A stretch of 64,000 bases of DNA from an uncultured Lachnospiraceae bacterium (GTDB lineage: Bacteria; Bacillota; Clostridia; Lachnospirales; Lachnospiraceae): NCBI GenBank assembly GCA_910578345.1, contig CAJTRA010000013.1:29846-93845 (forward strand), given 5' to 3'. The notes beneath the pieces were generated by a model. It was given only the letters and a program-made list of their open reading frames with translations, had not been told where the DNA came from and ran no database searches. Made by a program: the position numbers and the translations under genes. Of the stretch, positions 17,584 to 25,832 are shown in pieces (the stretch's first letter is position 1; each line of letters opens with the position of its first letter).

Positions 17584-18693
17584 ATGACAGATAATTTTAA
17601 GATAAACAATACAGAAATGAGGAACATAAGAGGAACGAACGGGCGCAGGCAGTCTGTTGTGAGGCGCTTTCTTCCAGCAGTCATGGCGTTCTTTCTGTTG
17701 ACGGGCTGTGGGAAAGAGGGGACGCCCAGCCTCACGAAACAGGGAATGGATGCGGTGCAGACGCTTGCCTATGAAGAAGCGCTGGATCTGTTTGGACGCG
17801 CCTTAGAGCAGGGAGAAGATACGAGATTGCTGTACCGTGGGATGGGTCTTGCCTATATGGGGCTGACCCGCTATGAGGAGGCGATCGTCTATCTGGAAGC
17901 AGCGTTGCATGAGAGCGGCGGCAGAGTAGAAGATATGGATTTTGATATCAACTACTATCTCGCTACGGCTTACTACAAGAATGGGAGAGCGCAGGATGCA
18001 GTCAAGGCTTACGATGCGATCCTGGCGCTTCGGCCGAAGGAGAAGAATGCTTTCTATCTCAGAGGATATGTGAAGCTGTCCCAGAATGATTTTGAGGGGG
18101 CAAAGAAGGATTTTGACGCTGCGGTTGCCCTGGATGGCAGGGACTATGACCAGATGCTCCGGATCTATACCGCCCTGGAGGAGTACGGGTATAAGGATAC
18201 GGGCATGGTCTATCTGCAGAGTGCGATGGCAGAGAATGAGAAATCCATCTCGGATTATGATATGGGCCGCATGTGCTACTACATGGGCGACTATGAGAAT
18301 GCCAGAGACTATCTTTCCAGACTCGACACGACCAAAGAGTATGGGGCTGCGCTGTATCTGGGCCGTACCTATGAGGCGCTTGGGGACTATAATTATGCTT
18401 CCGGCATCTATGCCAGCTATACGGAGAATGACCAGAGCAAGGCGGAGATTTACAACCAGCTCGGTCTCTGCCGGATGCGGATGAAGGAATATACGCAGGC
18501 GTTAGAAGCGTTCCAGGCAGGTATGAACATTGAGGATAACGGCATGATGCAGACGCTGAAATTCAATGAGATCGTGGCCTATGAGTATATGGGAGACTAT
18601 AAGACAGCGGCGGCGCTGATGAACAGTTATCTGAAGACGTATCCGGATGATGCGGCGGCAGGGCGGGAGTACGAGTTTCTGCGGACCAGATAA
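17584..18693 (+). CDS. TPR-repeat lipoprotein
   Basis: 369 residues. After a basic N-terminus (GRRQSVVRR) comes a hydrophobic signal and lipobox 'FLLTGC', so it should be lipid-anchored outside the membrane. From about residue 55 to the end there are roughly eight tetratricopeptide repeats ('ALDLFGRALEQGEDTRLLYR', 'AYYKNGRAQDAVKAYDAILA', 'ALEAFQAGMNIED'). TPRs mediate protein contacts; no catalytic domain is visible. The protein may serve in cell-envelope assembly, but nothing in the context decides this. Start ATG 17584; the long pre-signal stretch means an internal ATG at 17620 is a possible true start. Confidence 0.86.
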   Translation: MTDNFKINNTEMRNIRGTNGRRQSVVRRFLPAVMAFFLLTGCGKEGTPSLTKQGMDAVQTLAYEEALDLFGRALEQGEDTRLLYRGMGLAYMGLTRYEEAIVYLEAALHESGGRVEDMDFDINYYLATAYYKNGRAQDAVKAYDAILALRPKEKNAFYLRGYVKLSQNDFEGAKKDFDAAVALDGRDYDQMLRIYTALEEYGYKDTGMVYLQSAMAENEKSISDYDMGRMCYYMGDYENARDYLSRLDTTKEYGAALYLGRTYEALGDYNYASGIYASYTENDQSKAEIYNQLGLCRMRMKEYTQALEAFQAGMNIEDNGMMQTLKFNEIVAYEYMGDYKTAAALMNSYLKTYPDDAAAGREYEFLRTR

Positions 18694-18717
18694 GATAACA
18701 ATCTTTAACTTGCGGAA

Positions 18718-18778
18718 TTTGTGTCTGCGCGCTGTTTGACACAAACTTTAACGTACACGAAACAGCGCAGAAATGAGG
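18718..18778 (+). promoter_or_regulatory. Leader pseudoknot motif, copy A (upstream of NUDIX-pyrF)
   Basis: Stem 1 pairs TTTGTGTC (18718-18725) with GACACAAA (18738-18745). Its 12-nt loop contains GCGCTGTTT (18729-18737), perfectly complementary to AAACAGCGC (18760-18768). Together this predicts an H-type pseudoknot whose stems abut and can stack. The second stem ends 6 nt before the ribosome site GAGG (18775-18778) of the gene at 18783, so folding could affect translation. The same arrangement, including the following AGAAATGAGG, recurs before dapB at 59521. Family unknown to me. Confidence 0.6.
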
Positions 18779-18782
18779 CAAA

Positions 18783-19187
18783 ATGAAGAATACTTATGTG
18801 CGTGTGAAGGGAATTATCAAGAAGGGGAACGAATATCTGGTGATCAGGAAGTGGGTGGACGACCATATTCCCAATCCTTATGTATGGGAGTTTATTGATG
18901 CGCAGGTGCAGCATGGGGAGGCGCCGGATGATACGGTGCGCCGGGCGATCGAGGAACTGTTGTCGATCGAAGGACAGATTGAGAAGATCGAATATACCTG
19001 GTCGAATCTGTTAGGAGACACCCATTGTGTGGGGATTGCCTATCTATGCTCGATCAGAGAGGAGGATGAAGAGAATATCGTCCTGCCGGAAGAGTATGGA
19101 GAGTGGAAGTGGATCACCAGAAGCCAGTTTCCGGATTATATTGACAATACCTATGTATTGCACGATTTGGAGGGAAGAAAACTGTGA
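18783..19187 (+). CDS. NUDIX hydrolase domain protein
   Basis: 134 residues of NUDIX fold: 'VRVKGIIKKGNEYLVIRKW', the box region 'HGEAPDDTVRRAIEELLSIEG' (written here as the stretch around residues 45-65) and 'IAYLCSIREEDE', 'EEYGEWKWITRSQFPDYI'. The box keeps the EE pair but has Arg in place of the first Glu of REUXEE, so substrate class or activity may differ from standard NTP pyrophosphatases. The stop overlaps the pyrF start (GTGA), indicating translational coupling with pyrimidine synthesis. It is preceded by the pseudoknot leader. Confidence 0.8.
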   Translation: MKNTYVRVKGIIKKGNEYLVIRKWVDDHIPNPYVWEFIDAQVQHGEAPDDTVRRAIEELLSIEGQIEKIEYTWSNLLGDTHCVGIAYLCSIREEDEENIVLPEEYGEWKWITRSQFPDYIDNTYVLHDLEGRKL

Positions 19188-20140
19188 TCGATCAACTGAT
19201 AAACAAGATTAAGAAGACAGAAGCGCCGATCGTGGTAGGTTTGGATCCGACGATGAAGTTTGTGCCGGAGCACATCAAGAAGCAGGCTTTTGCAGAGTAC
19301 GGCGAGACAGGGAAGGGAGCGGCACAGGCGGTCTGGCTGTACAACAAGGCGATCATTGACGCTGTCTATGATCTGATCCCGGCAGTGAAGCCGCAGATTG
19401 CCATGTATGAGCAGTTTGGAGTGGAAGGGCTCATTACGTTTCAGAAGACAGTGGAGTATTGTAAGGAGAAGGGGCTTGTCGTTATCGGTGATATCAAGCG
19501 CGGTGATATTGGTTCTACTTCGGAGGCCTATGCGGTGGGACATTTAGGAAAGGTTCAGGTAGGCAGTACTTGGTGCCGGGGATTTGACGAGGACTTTGTG
19601 ACGGTAAATCCCTATCTTGGTTCTGACGGCGTGAAGCCTTTTATCAAGGTGTGCCAGGAAGAGAAGAAGGGGATTTTCGTTCTGGTTAAGACGTCCAATC
19701 CAAGCAGCGGGGAATTCCAGGACAGACTGGTACGGTGCGGTACGAAAGAGGAAGAAGGCACAGACAGACCACTCTATGAGATTGTAGGAGAACAGGTGGC
19801 GGCATGGGGCAGCGAGTGCATGGGAGATTCCTATAGTTATGTGGGCGCCGTGGTTGGCGCTACTTATCCGGAACAGGGAAGGATCCTGCGCGAGATTATG
19901 CCTAAGGCTTATATTTTGGTGCCCGGATACGGCGCCCAGGGAGGTAAGGGCGCGGATCTGGTGCATTTCTTCAATCAGGATGGTCTGGGTGCAATCATTA
20001 ACTCTTCCAGAGGAATCATAGCCGCTTACCAGCAGGAACAGTATGCACAGTATGGGGCGCAGAACTTTGCAGATGCCTCCAGAGCGGCAGTGCTTGCCAT
20101 GAAGGAAGATATCGCACAGGCGCTTGCGGCGAGAGGATAG
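19184..20140 (+). CDS. pyrF: Orotidine 5'-phosphate decarboxylase (PyrF, long subfamily)
   Basis: 318 residues, the longer PyrF2-type decarboxylase that makes UMP from OMP. The catalytic signature is seen as 'GLVVIGDIKRGDIGSTSEAY' near residue 100, with Asp and Lys of DIKRGDI in the active site; 'VGLDPTMK' near the start binds substrate and 'VPGYGAQGGKGADLV' near 245 the phosphate. The GTG start at 19184 overlaps the NUDIX stop; GGAGGG lies about 10 nt upstream. pyrE follows 78 nt later, so the last two UMP steps are co-located. Confidence 0.95.
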   Translation: MIDQLINKIKKTEAPIVVGLDPTMKFVPEHIKKQAFAEYGETGKGAAQAVWLYNKAIIDAVYDLIPAVKPQIAMYEQFGVEGLITFQKTVEYCKEKGLVVIGDIKRGDIGSTSEAYAVGHLGKVQVGSTWCRGFDEDFVTVNPYLGSDGVKPFIKVCQEEKKGIFVLVKTSNPSSGEFQDRLVRCGTKEEEGTDRPLYEIVGEQVAAWGSECMGDSYSYVGAVVGATYPEQGRILREIMPKAYILVPGYGAQGGKGADLVHFFNQDGLGAIINSSRGIIAAYQQEQYAQYGAQNFADASRAAVLAMKEDIAQALAARG

Positions 20141-20218
20141 AGACTGTCCGGGCGCTTAGAGACGTCTCGGAGGATCAGGGAAGGAACAGAGGAAGAGAAC
20201 GCGGAGGGAGCAGGGCGT

Positions 20219-20902
20219 ATGGAAAGTTATAAAAGAGAGTTTATTGAGTTTATGGTGGACAGTCAGGTATTGAAGTTTGGTGACTTTATGTTGAAGAGCG
20301 GCCGGAAATCTCCCTTTTTCATGAATGCAGGCGCGTATGTGACGGGAGCACAGCTTAGAAAGCTGGGAGAATACTATGCGAGAGCCATCCATGATCACTA
20401 TGGACTGGAGTTCGATGTGTTGTTTGGGCCGGCCTATAAGGGCATTCCCCTTGCAGTGGCGACTACCATGGCGATCAGCGAATTGTATGGTAAGGAGGTC
20501 AGGTACTGTTCCAACAGAAAGGAAGTAAAGGACCATGGGGATACCGGGATTATGCTTGGCAGTAAGTTAAAAGATGGCGACCGGGTGGTGATTATCGAGG
20601 ATGTGACGACTTCCGGCAAATCTATTGAGGAGACGTTTCCGATTCTGAAACAGCAGGCAGATGTGGACATTAAGGGACTCATCGTATCCTTAAACCGCAT
20701 GGAGCGAGGTCTGGAGAGCGAGAAGAGCGCCCTTCATGAGATCAGGGCGAAATATGGATTCGATGCCAATGCGATTGTGACGATGGAAGAGGTAGTGAGT
20801 TGTCTCTATGGCCAGCCATACAAAGGGAAGATTTATATCGACGATACATTAAAGAGTGCGATCGATGCATACTATGAACAGTATGGTGCGAAGCAGGATT
20901 AA
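20219..20902 (+). CDS. pyrE: Orotate phosphoribosyltransferase
   Basis: 227 residues. Converts orotate and PRPP to OMP, the substrate of the adjacent PyrF. The PRPP-binding motif is 'RVVIIEDVTTSGKSIEE' (about residue 120-137), and the N-terminal 'LKSGRKSPFFMNAGAY' loop and 'VLFGPAYKGIPLA' are typical. ATG 20219 has GGAGGGAG at 8 nt. Confidence 0.95.
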   Translation: MESYKREFIEFMVDSQVLKFGDFMLKSGRKSPFFMNAGAYVTGAQLRKLGEYYARAIHDHYGLEFDVLFGPAYKGIPLAVATTMAISELYGKEVRYCSNRKEVKDHGDTGIMLGSKLKDGDRVVIIEDVTTSGKSIEETFPILKQQADVDIKGLIVSLNRMERGLESEKSALHEIRAKYGFDANAIVTMEEVVSCLYGQPYKGKIYIDDTLKSAIDAYYEQYGAKQD

Positions 20903-20973
20903 CATGACAGTTCAGCGACAGGGAAGCCTGAGGCGGAACGGTTACGGATTGACTTTGAGTTGGAGGTTGGAAG

Positions 20974-21126
20974 ATGGAAGAGAAGACTTATAAGGTTATG
21001 GGCGGTTCCGGGGCGCTCAGTATTGCATTAGGCGTAGTTTCCCTCGTGGTAGGCGTGGCAAGCGGTGTGCTTTTGGTGATCAGCGGCGCGAAACTGCTGG
21101 CGGGAAGGAACAAGATTTTATTTTAG
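20974..21126 (+). CDS. Small membrane protein, 50 residues
   Basis: A short frame with a good ribosome site (GGAGG at 20962) encoding MEEKTYKVMGGSGALSIALG... and ending in GRNKILF. A single long hydrophobic stretch rich in Gly, Val and Leu covers residues about 12-40, so it is a one-pass or hairpin membrane protein. It lies between pyrE and the DUF6142-like gene on the same strand with short gaps, likely one transcript. Not recognised; no function can be given. Confidence 0.68.
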   Translation: MEEKTYKVMGGSGALSIALGVVSLVVGVASGVLLVISGAKLLAGRNKILF

Positions 21127-21203
21127 GGGGTAATGGGTGTTTTCGAGAGGATCGGAGGCGCCCATTTCAAACGTAGATCGGCGATCAGCAGGGAGTTTGG
21201 ACA

Positions 21204-21521
21204 GTGAAGAAGAGCAGTTACATGTTTACCAATAAGGAACATACGCAGAAAGGGATCATGTCTACGATCCTGGGGGTGATCTCGCTTGCGACACTGGCGT
21301 ATGCAGTTTTCCGGAGTTATCAGAATGTGGGGGATGTTCCAAGACAGTACGGGGCAGCGGCGATGCTTGTGATGATCTATGCTTTCGTGGGAGCTGCGCT
21401 GGGTGTGGTCTCTAAGACAGAACGGGATAAATTCTATCTGTTTACGTATGTGGGGATCTTCCTCAACGTACTGGCGCTTGCCATGATCAGTGTGATCCTG
21501 TATGCAGGGGCATATGCGTAA
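21204..21521 (+). CDS. Four-helix membrane protein, DUF6142-like
   Basis: 105 residues with about three to four hydrophobic helices ('GIMSTILGVISLATLAYAVF', 'YGAAAMLVMIYAFVGAALGV', 'YVGIFLNVLALAMISVILYA'). The pattern matches the small DUF6142 membrane family of Lachnospiraceae, from memory. The start is GTG 21204 with GGGAG about 9 nt upstream. The gene lies between a 50-residue membrane protein and an M29 aminopeptidase; function unknown. Confidence 0.72.
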   Translation: MKKSSYMFTNKEHTQKGIMSTILGVISLATLAYAVFRSYQNVGDVPRQYGAAAMLVMIYAFVGAALGVVSKTERDKFYLFTYVGIFLNVLALAMISVILYAGAYA

Positions 21522-21582
21522 CGATTGTGACACTGCCGGCCGGATCTGTCTGGCCGGGAAAAGAAAATGGAGGGTGATATCT

Positions 21583-23739
21583 ATGGAGGATTTATCGATA
21601 GCGGAAGAAGATAAGAATGACCTGGTAAGGGAGCGATATGCGCTGGCGATAGAACGGATCGGGGAAATACCGGAGGAGTCAATCTGTACGGGAAGGCTGC
21701 AGGATTATTTTGAAGAGATGGCTGCTTTCGTGCTTTTGATGGATCAGGCATGGGAGATGGTAGAGAGTGGAAGACTGCGGCAGATGACATTGGAGGAGCT
21801 GCAGGTCTTTAACAGGAAGCTGTATGAGGATATTCTGCCGGAACACTACCAGAGAAGTTATGCGAATCCAGATTATGCGGCAGATTGCCTGGGAGAGTCA
21901 ATAGGACAGATGTTCAGTTTTGTATCTGCAGAGCTGCGGGGGATGATAGCAGCAGCTTTTGAACAGGACAAAATGGCGATGGTGATCCGCATGGAACTTC
22001 TGCTGGAGGTCTACCAGGCCTGTGTGTGTGCGGTGCAGGAGCAGACAGAGAATGCGCGCAGGCAGGAAGGGAATAAGACGTGCCGCAGGGATAGCGCCGA
22101 CATGCAGATCTGGCCGGATGCAGCCGCGGTGCAGCAGATTTTGTACTGGTATGTGAGCGATTATTTCGAGCCGGAGACTTATGGGAAAGTAGCGAAACTG
22201 GTGTGCTCGCAGCAGGATTTCGCCAGCCGTATCATCCTAGAGAGTGATCTGAACGATTTGCGTTATCTGTATTACTACGGAGAGTATGTCACAGACAATG
22301 AACTGCGGACCGCGAAGCATCTGAACCAGATGCCGGAAGAGAAGATCCGGTTGATGGCGGACACTTACACGGAAGGCTACCGGATCGGTTTCGAGGTGGG
22401 TAACAAGGATATCTCTATCAAGAAGACGGTCAATATCAGATATTGTCTTGGATTTGAGCGGCTGATCCGACAGGCGGTCCATAACTTTGACCAGATTGGT
22501 CTTCGCCCGACGATCTATCGGGCGGGAACGAATATCTTCCAGGGCAGAAGTGTGAACAAGACAGGATTTTTCGGGGCAAATCCCAATAAGCAGTTTGACT
22601 ACGATCACAGAGAAGATCTGGCGCTGGTGCTGGACAAACTTCTGGTGGAGCGCAGATTGGACTGTATGAAGAATGCTTTTGAGCAGTATCGAGATGAGGC
22701 GAAGGTACACGGCGGGCCGGCGGTGATGGAGATCTTCGGGGAGAAGCCGTTTGTACCGCAGAATAAGGAGACGGCGTGCAGACTCTCGGAGAAACAGCAG
22801 AAGCTGTCTGTGGAGTACGCATCGAAAGCGGGAATGCTGCAGAATACGTATATTCCCGGAGAGGAGAGGAGTTTTACGATCATTGCCTTTCCTGTACCGG
22901 AAATCGGCGGGCAGTATGAGGAGATCTTCGACGAGATCGTACAGATCAACACGCTGGACTATCAATTGTACCAGGGAATCCAGCAGAAGATTATCGATGC
23001 GCTGGATCAGGGAATGACTGTATTAGTCAAGGGGTGCGGTGCGAACAGAACTGACTTGACAGTCCGTCTGCATGAGCTGAAGGATCCGGCGAAGGAGACG
23101 AACTTCGAGAACTGTGTGGCGGATGTGAATATTCCTGTGGGGGAAGTCTTCACTTCACCTGTGCTTGCCGGAACCAGTGGCATCCTGCATGTGACCAGAG
23201 TATTCTTAAACGAACTGGAATACAGGGAGATCTGGTTGAAATTCGAGGACGGCATGATCGTAGACTATGGGTGCGCCAATTTCGCCACACAGGAAGAGAA
23301 TCGTAAGTATATAAAGGATAATGTGCTGTTTCATCACGATACGCTTCCGCTTGGAGAATTTGCCATCGGTACGAATACCACGGCCTATGTGGCGGCGCGC
23401 AGATACGGGATCGAGGATAAGATGCCGATCCTGATCGCGGAAAAGACCGGGCCGCACTTTGCGGTTGGAGATACCTGTTATTCCCATGCAGAGGAAGTGC
23501 GGGTCTATAATCCGGACGGCAAGGAGATTATTGCCAGGGATAATGAAGTGTCCGCGCTGCGGACGACAGATGTCTCTAAGGCATATTTCCAGTGTCATAC
23601 GGATATCACGATTCCCTATGACGAGCTGGGAGAGCTGAGTGTCATGACGAAAACAGGTGGGAAAATTCCGATTATCCAAAACGGCCGATTTGTGCTGGAG
23701 GGGTGTGAGGAACTGAATAAGGCGCTTGCGACACTGTGA
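21583..23739 (+). CDS. M29-type aminopeptidase with N-terminal extension
   Basis: 718 residues. The C-terminal about 380 residues are an M29 (AmpS/AmpT-like) metallo-aminopeptidase: metal-ligand regions 'NIPVGEVFTSP', 'LGEFAIGTNT', 'GPHFAVGDTCYSH' and 'ARDNEVSA' follow the family order. The first about 330 residues are helical and not recognised, making the protein nearly twice the usual 400-residue length; such long forms are seen in clostridia. It should act in the cytoplasm on short peptides. The start is ATG 21583, 9 nt after GGAGG; the frame is open further upstream but overlaps the previous gene. A palindromic terminator follows. Confidence 0.85.
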   Translation: MEDLSIAEEDKNDLVRERYALAIERIGEIPEESICTGRLQDYFEEMAAFVLLMDQAWEMVESGRLRQMTLEELQVFNRKLYEDILPEHYQRSYANPDYAADCLGESIGQMFSFVSAELRGMIAAAFEQDKMAMVIRMELLLEVYQACVCAVQEQTENARRQEGNKTCRRDSADMQIWPDAAAVQQILYWYVSDYFEPETYGKVAKLVCSQQDFASRIILESDLNDLRYLYYYGEYVTDNELRTAKHLNQMPEEKIRLMADTYTEGYRIGFEVGNKDISIKKTVNIRYCLGFERLIRQAVHNFDQIGLRPTIYRAGTNIFQGRSVNKTGFFGANPNKQFDYDHREDLALVLDKLLVERRLDCMKNAFEQYRDEAKVHGGPAVMEIFGEKPFVPQNKETACRLSEKQQKLSVEYASKAGMLQNTYIPGEERSFTIIAFPVPEIGGQYEEIFDEIVQINTLDYQLYQGIQQKIIDALDQGMTVLVKGCGANRTDLTVRLHELKDPAKETNFENCVADVNIPVGEVFTSPVLAGTSGILHVTRVFLNELEYREIWLKFEDGMIVDYGCANFATQEENRKYIKDNVLFHHDTLPLGEFAIGTNTTAYVAARRYGIEDKMPILIAEKTGPHFAVGDTCYSHAEEVRVYNPDGKEIIARDNEVSALRTTDVSKAYFQCHTDITIPYDELGELSVMTKTGGKIPIIQNGRFVLEGCEELNKALATL

Positions 23740-23770
23740 TCCTGTGCGCCTCCATGGATATCCAGGACAA

Positions 23771-23804
23771 TAAAGGTAAGCCGGGCGCGCCCGGCTTACC
23801 TTTA
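23771..23804. terminator. Perfect palindrome, bidirectional terminator
   Basis: A perfect 34-bp inverted repeat (17 + 17, GC-rich centre, A/T ends) between the convergent aminopeptidase and GH36 genes. The AAA/TTT flanks give short U-tracts on both transcripts. Confidence 0.8.
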
Positions 23805-23829
23805 TGACAGGGACGGATCCCTGCGCCGT

Positions 23830-25617
23830 TTAGCCGTCACATCGATGCAGTGACAGAGAACCGCCGGCTGGCACACAGATCTCGTGAAGGCCGGAAAGTG
23901 TCTGCGTACTTTGTGCAGTACAGTCGCCCATACAGTCAAATACAGATACCTCATAACGTCCTTCGCGCTGGAAGGAGAGTACCAGGGAAGAGGCAGGGCA
24001 TCCGTTTAAGATCCAGTATTCGGACAGCGTCTCATCCTGTGGAAGCGCTGCGATGCGCGCCGGGTCGTAGACTGCGGTGATACAGGTATCGTGACTGCGG
24101 GCGTGTATGACCGGATAGAGCGCGAGAGGATTCTGAGGCGCGAAATCTCCCTCCTGCAATACCTTCCTGTAGCGTATGGAGAAATCCAGATAATGTTCTA
24201 ATACCTTTTTCTGCGGGGCAGATAACGTATCTAATTTCACAGAGATCTGGAGAACGCCGAAGATGCAGTTGATCAACTGGATCGCAATGTCCTCTGGTTT
24301 CTCTTCTGTATGCCACATCAGCATATCGGAGTGTACGGCGCTTGCGCCGCTTGTCAGTTTCAGATCAGTGATGCCTACCCGGTTGGTGATTCCGGAGAGG
24401 GGACAGTCAGCAACCCGGAAGATGTTGCCGAAACGCCGCATCTGGGGACCGATATAGGTCTGTCGGAATTCGATGAGCAGATCCGGCTTGATTTTCCTCA
24501 AACGTCTGAAAATGCCGATCATAAGGCAATAGACGGCATCCTGTATTTCCCGGTAATCCATTCCGTCATGATAAGCCGGCGTTTCCGGATAATTCCGGAA
24601 AGAATCGATAAAATCGAGTTTCAGTCCATCCAGATCCCAGTCTGTCACGGCTTTTTCATAGGTAGAGATCAAATACTCACGTACCTGCGCATATCTTGGA
24701 TCCAGAATGCCGGCATGCAGCGTCGAATCAAATCCCAGAAGCATATCTTGAAAACGAGACCAGATCCCGGAATATTCTCCCACAAATGGCACACTGTACC
24801 AGACCAGACATTTCATGCCAAGCGCATGGATCTGCCTGACATGGGCGCGAAAATCCGGGAACTTAGGCACAGCAGGTTCCCAATCTCCACAGTACCCATA
24901 TCCCCGGCTGTTATCCGTCGTCTGCCAGCCGTCGTCAATGATCACGGCCTGCATCCCCATTTTCACAGCCTGCTTGTATTCGTTGTATAAGGACGCGTCA
25001 GTCATATCCTGGTGATAGGAATACCAGGTAGAGTACATGGGCAGTCTTCCGATCTCCGGAACCGGCATGGGAGCATCGGGAAGCAGCGCATCCCACCACA
25101 TGGAAACTTCCTGAACGACAGAGCAGAAGGGCAGACTACGGCAGTCAATCCTGCAGGAAAGCGGTCTTTGCTCTTCCAGGTCGGAGAGCGGAAGCATCAG
25201 GTCTATGTACAGTTCCCCAGTCTCTTCATGAACTCCGGCAATCGATGTGATGTCTCTACTCACCTCACTCAGCGCTATGGTAAAGCAGTTCTGGCCATTG
25301 TAGTCAAAGAAGCAGAGGACGGGTGCGCTGTGACTGAGGTTGATCTGTGAGGCGGAGATCCAATCGCCGGTGAGGTTTCTCCTCAGACCGGAATTAGGAT
25401 TCCAGCATCCGGCGATCCCCAATGCCTTTTGTTCAATATGAAGGCAGATACAGGGGGACTCGATCGTGGGAATCGACGCAGCGGTGTGGATCTGGGAAGG
25501 TACAGAAGCATCATATCTTAATTCATAGCGAATTTCTGTTATTCCATCACTGGGCGTTGACGTGGTATAGTGAGCATCTATTTTGTTTACTTGACAAGTC
25601 ACCTTGAAATTGTGCAT
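23830..25617 (-). CDS. Alpha-galactosidase, glycoside hydrolase family 36
   Basis: 595 residues, shorter than the usual 700+ GH36 enzymes but with all core motifs: 'WYSYHQDMTDASLYNEYKQ', 'VIIDDGWQ' (residue about 225-231), 'GLKLDFIDSF' with Asp335 the likely nucleophile, and 'RVADCPLSG' with Asp404 the likely acid/base. No signal peptide, so it works on imported galactosides. It is divergent from an ABC importer gene set and shares a control region with it; the LacI-type repressor downstream is a plausible regulator. Start ATG 25617 after GAGGAG on the minus strand. Confidence 0.92.
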   Translation of the reverse strand: MHNFKVTCQVNKIDAHYTTSTPSDGITEIRYELRYDASVPSQIHTAASIPTIESPCICLHIEQKALGIAGCWNPNSGLRRNLTGDWISASQINLSHSAPVLCFFDYNGQNCFTIALSEVSRDITSIAGVHEETGELYIDLMLPLSDLEEQRPLSCRIDCRSLPFCSVVQEVSMWWDALLPDAPMPVPEIGRLPMYSTWYSYHQDMTDASLYNEYKQAVKMGMQAVIIDDGWQTTDNSRGYGYCGDWEPAVPKFPDFRAHVRQIHALGMKCLVWYSVPFVGEYSGIWSRFQDMLLGFDSTLHAGILDPRYAQVREYLISTYEKAVTDWDLDGLKLDFIDSFRNYPETPAYHDGMDYREIQDAVYCLMIGIFRRLRKIKPDLLIEFRQTYIGPQMRRFGNIFRVADCPLSGITNRVGITDLKLTSGASAVHSDMLMWHTEEKPEDIAIQLINCIFGVLQISVKLDTLSAPQKKVLEHYLDFSIRYRKVLQEGDFAPQNPLALYPVIHARSHDTCITAVYDPARIAALPQDETLSEYWILNGCPASSLVLSFQREGRYEVSVFDCMGDCTAQSTQTLSGLHEICVPAGGSLSLHRCDG

Positions 25618-25641
25618 ATAGAATTCTCCTCTTATCTGTTT

Positions 25642-25660
25642 TTTACTAAACTACCATAGA
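25642..25660. promoter_or_regulatory. Candidate LacI-type operator near the GH36 start
   Basis: TTTACTAAACTACCATAG-like sequence, containing the half-site TTTACTA that also occurs before the ABC importer (25796-25809) and three times before the lacI gene (31448-31477). Confidence 0.4.
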
Positions 25661-25728
25661 AAAATAAAAAAATCAATATGTTTTCAAGATAAAATGCTGA
25701 AAAAAATTCAAAAAGTTGAAAGATATTG

Positions 25729-25757
25729 TTGACATTGCCCTTGCGTAATGCTATATT
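25729..25757 (+). promoter_or_regulatory. Strong sigma-A promoter of the galactoside importer
   Basis: TTGACA (25729-25734), 17-nt spacer and TATATT (25752-25757). The transcript would start near 25764, upstream of the candidate operator at 25796. Confidence 0.8.
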
Positions 25758-25795
25758 AAGTTTACAAAACATACAATGAAGTTTATTTATAAATA

Positions 25796-25809
25796 TAGTA
25801 TGTTTACTA
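25796..25809. promoter_or_regulatory. Candidate operator palindrome
   Basis: TAGTA-TGTT-TACTA, an inverted repeat just downstream of the importer promoter. A repressor bound here would block transcription; the half-site recurs in the lacI promoter region. Confidence 0.45.
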
Positions 25810-25832
25810 AAAAGAAGGGAGAATTTCATGAC

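Noticed and set aside
24310..24990. A 226-codon frame opposite the GH36 gene
   Set aside because: A mirror of the GH36 coding strand; no recognisable motif and no ribosome site.
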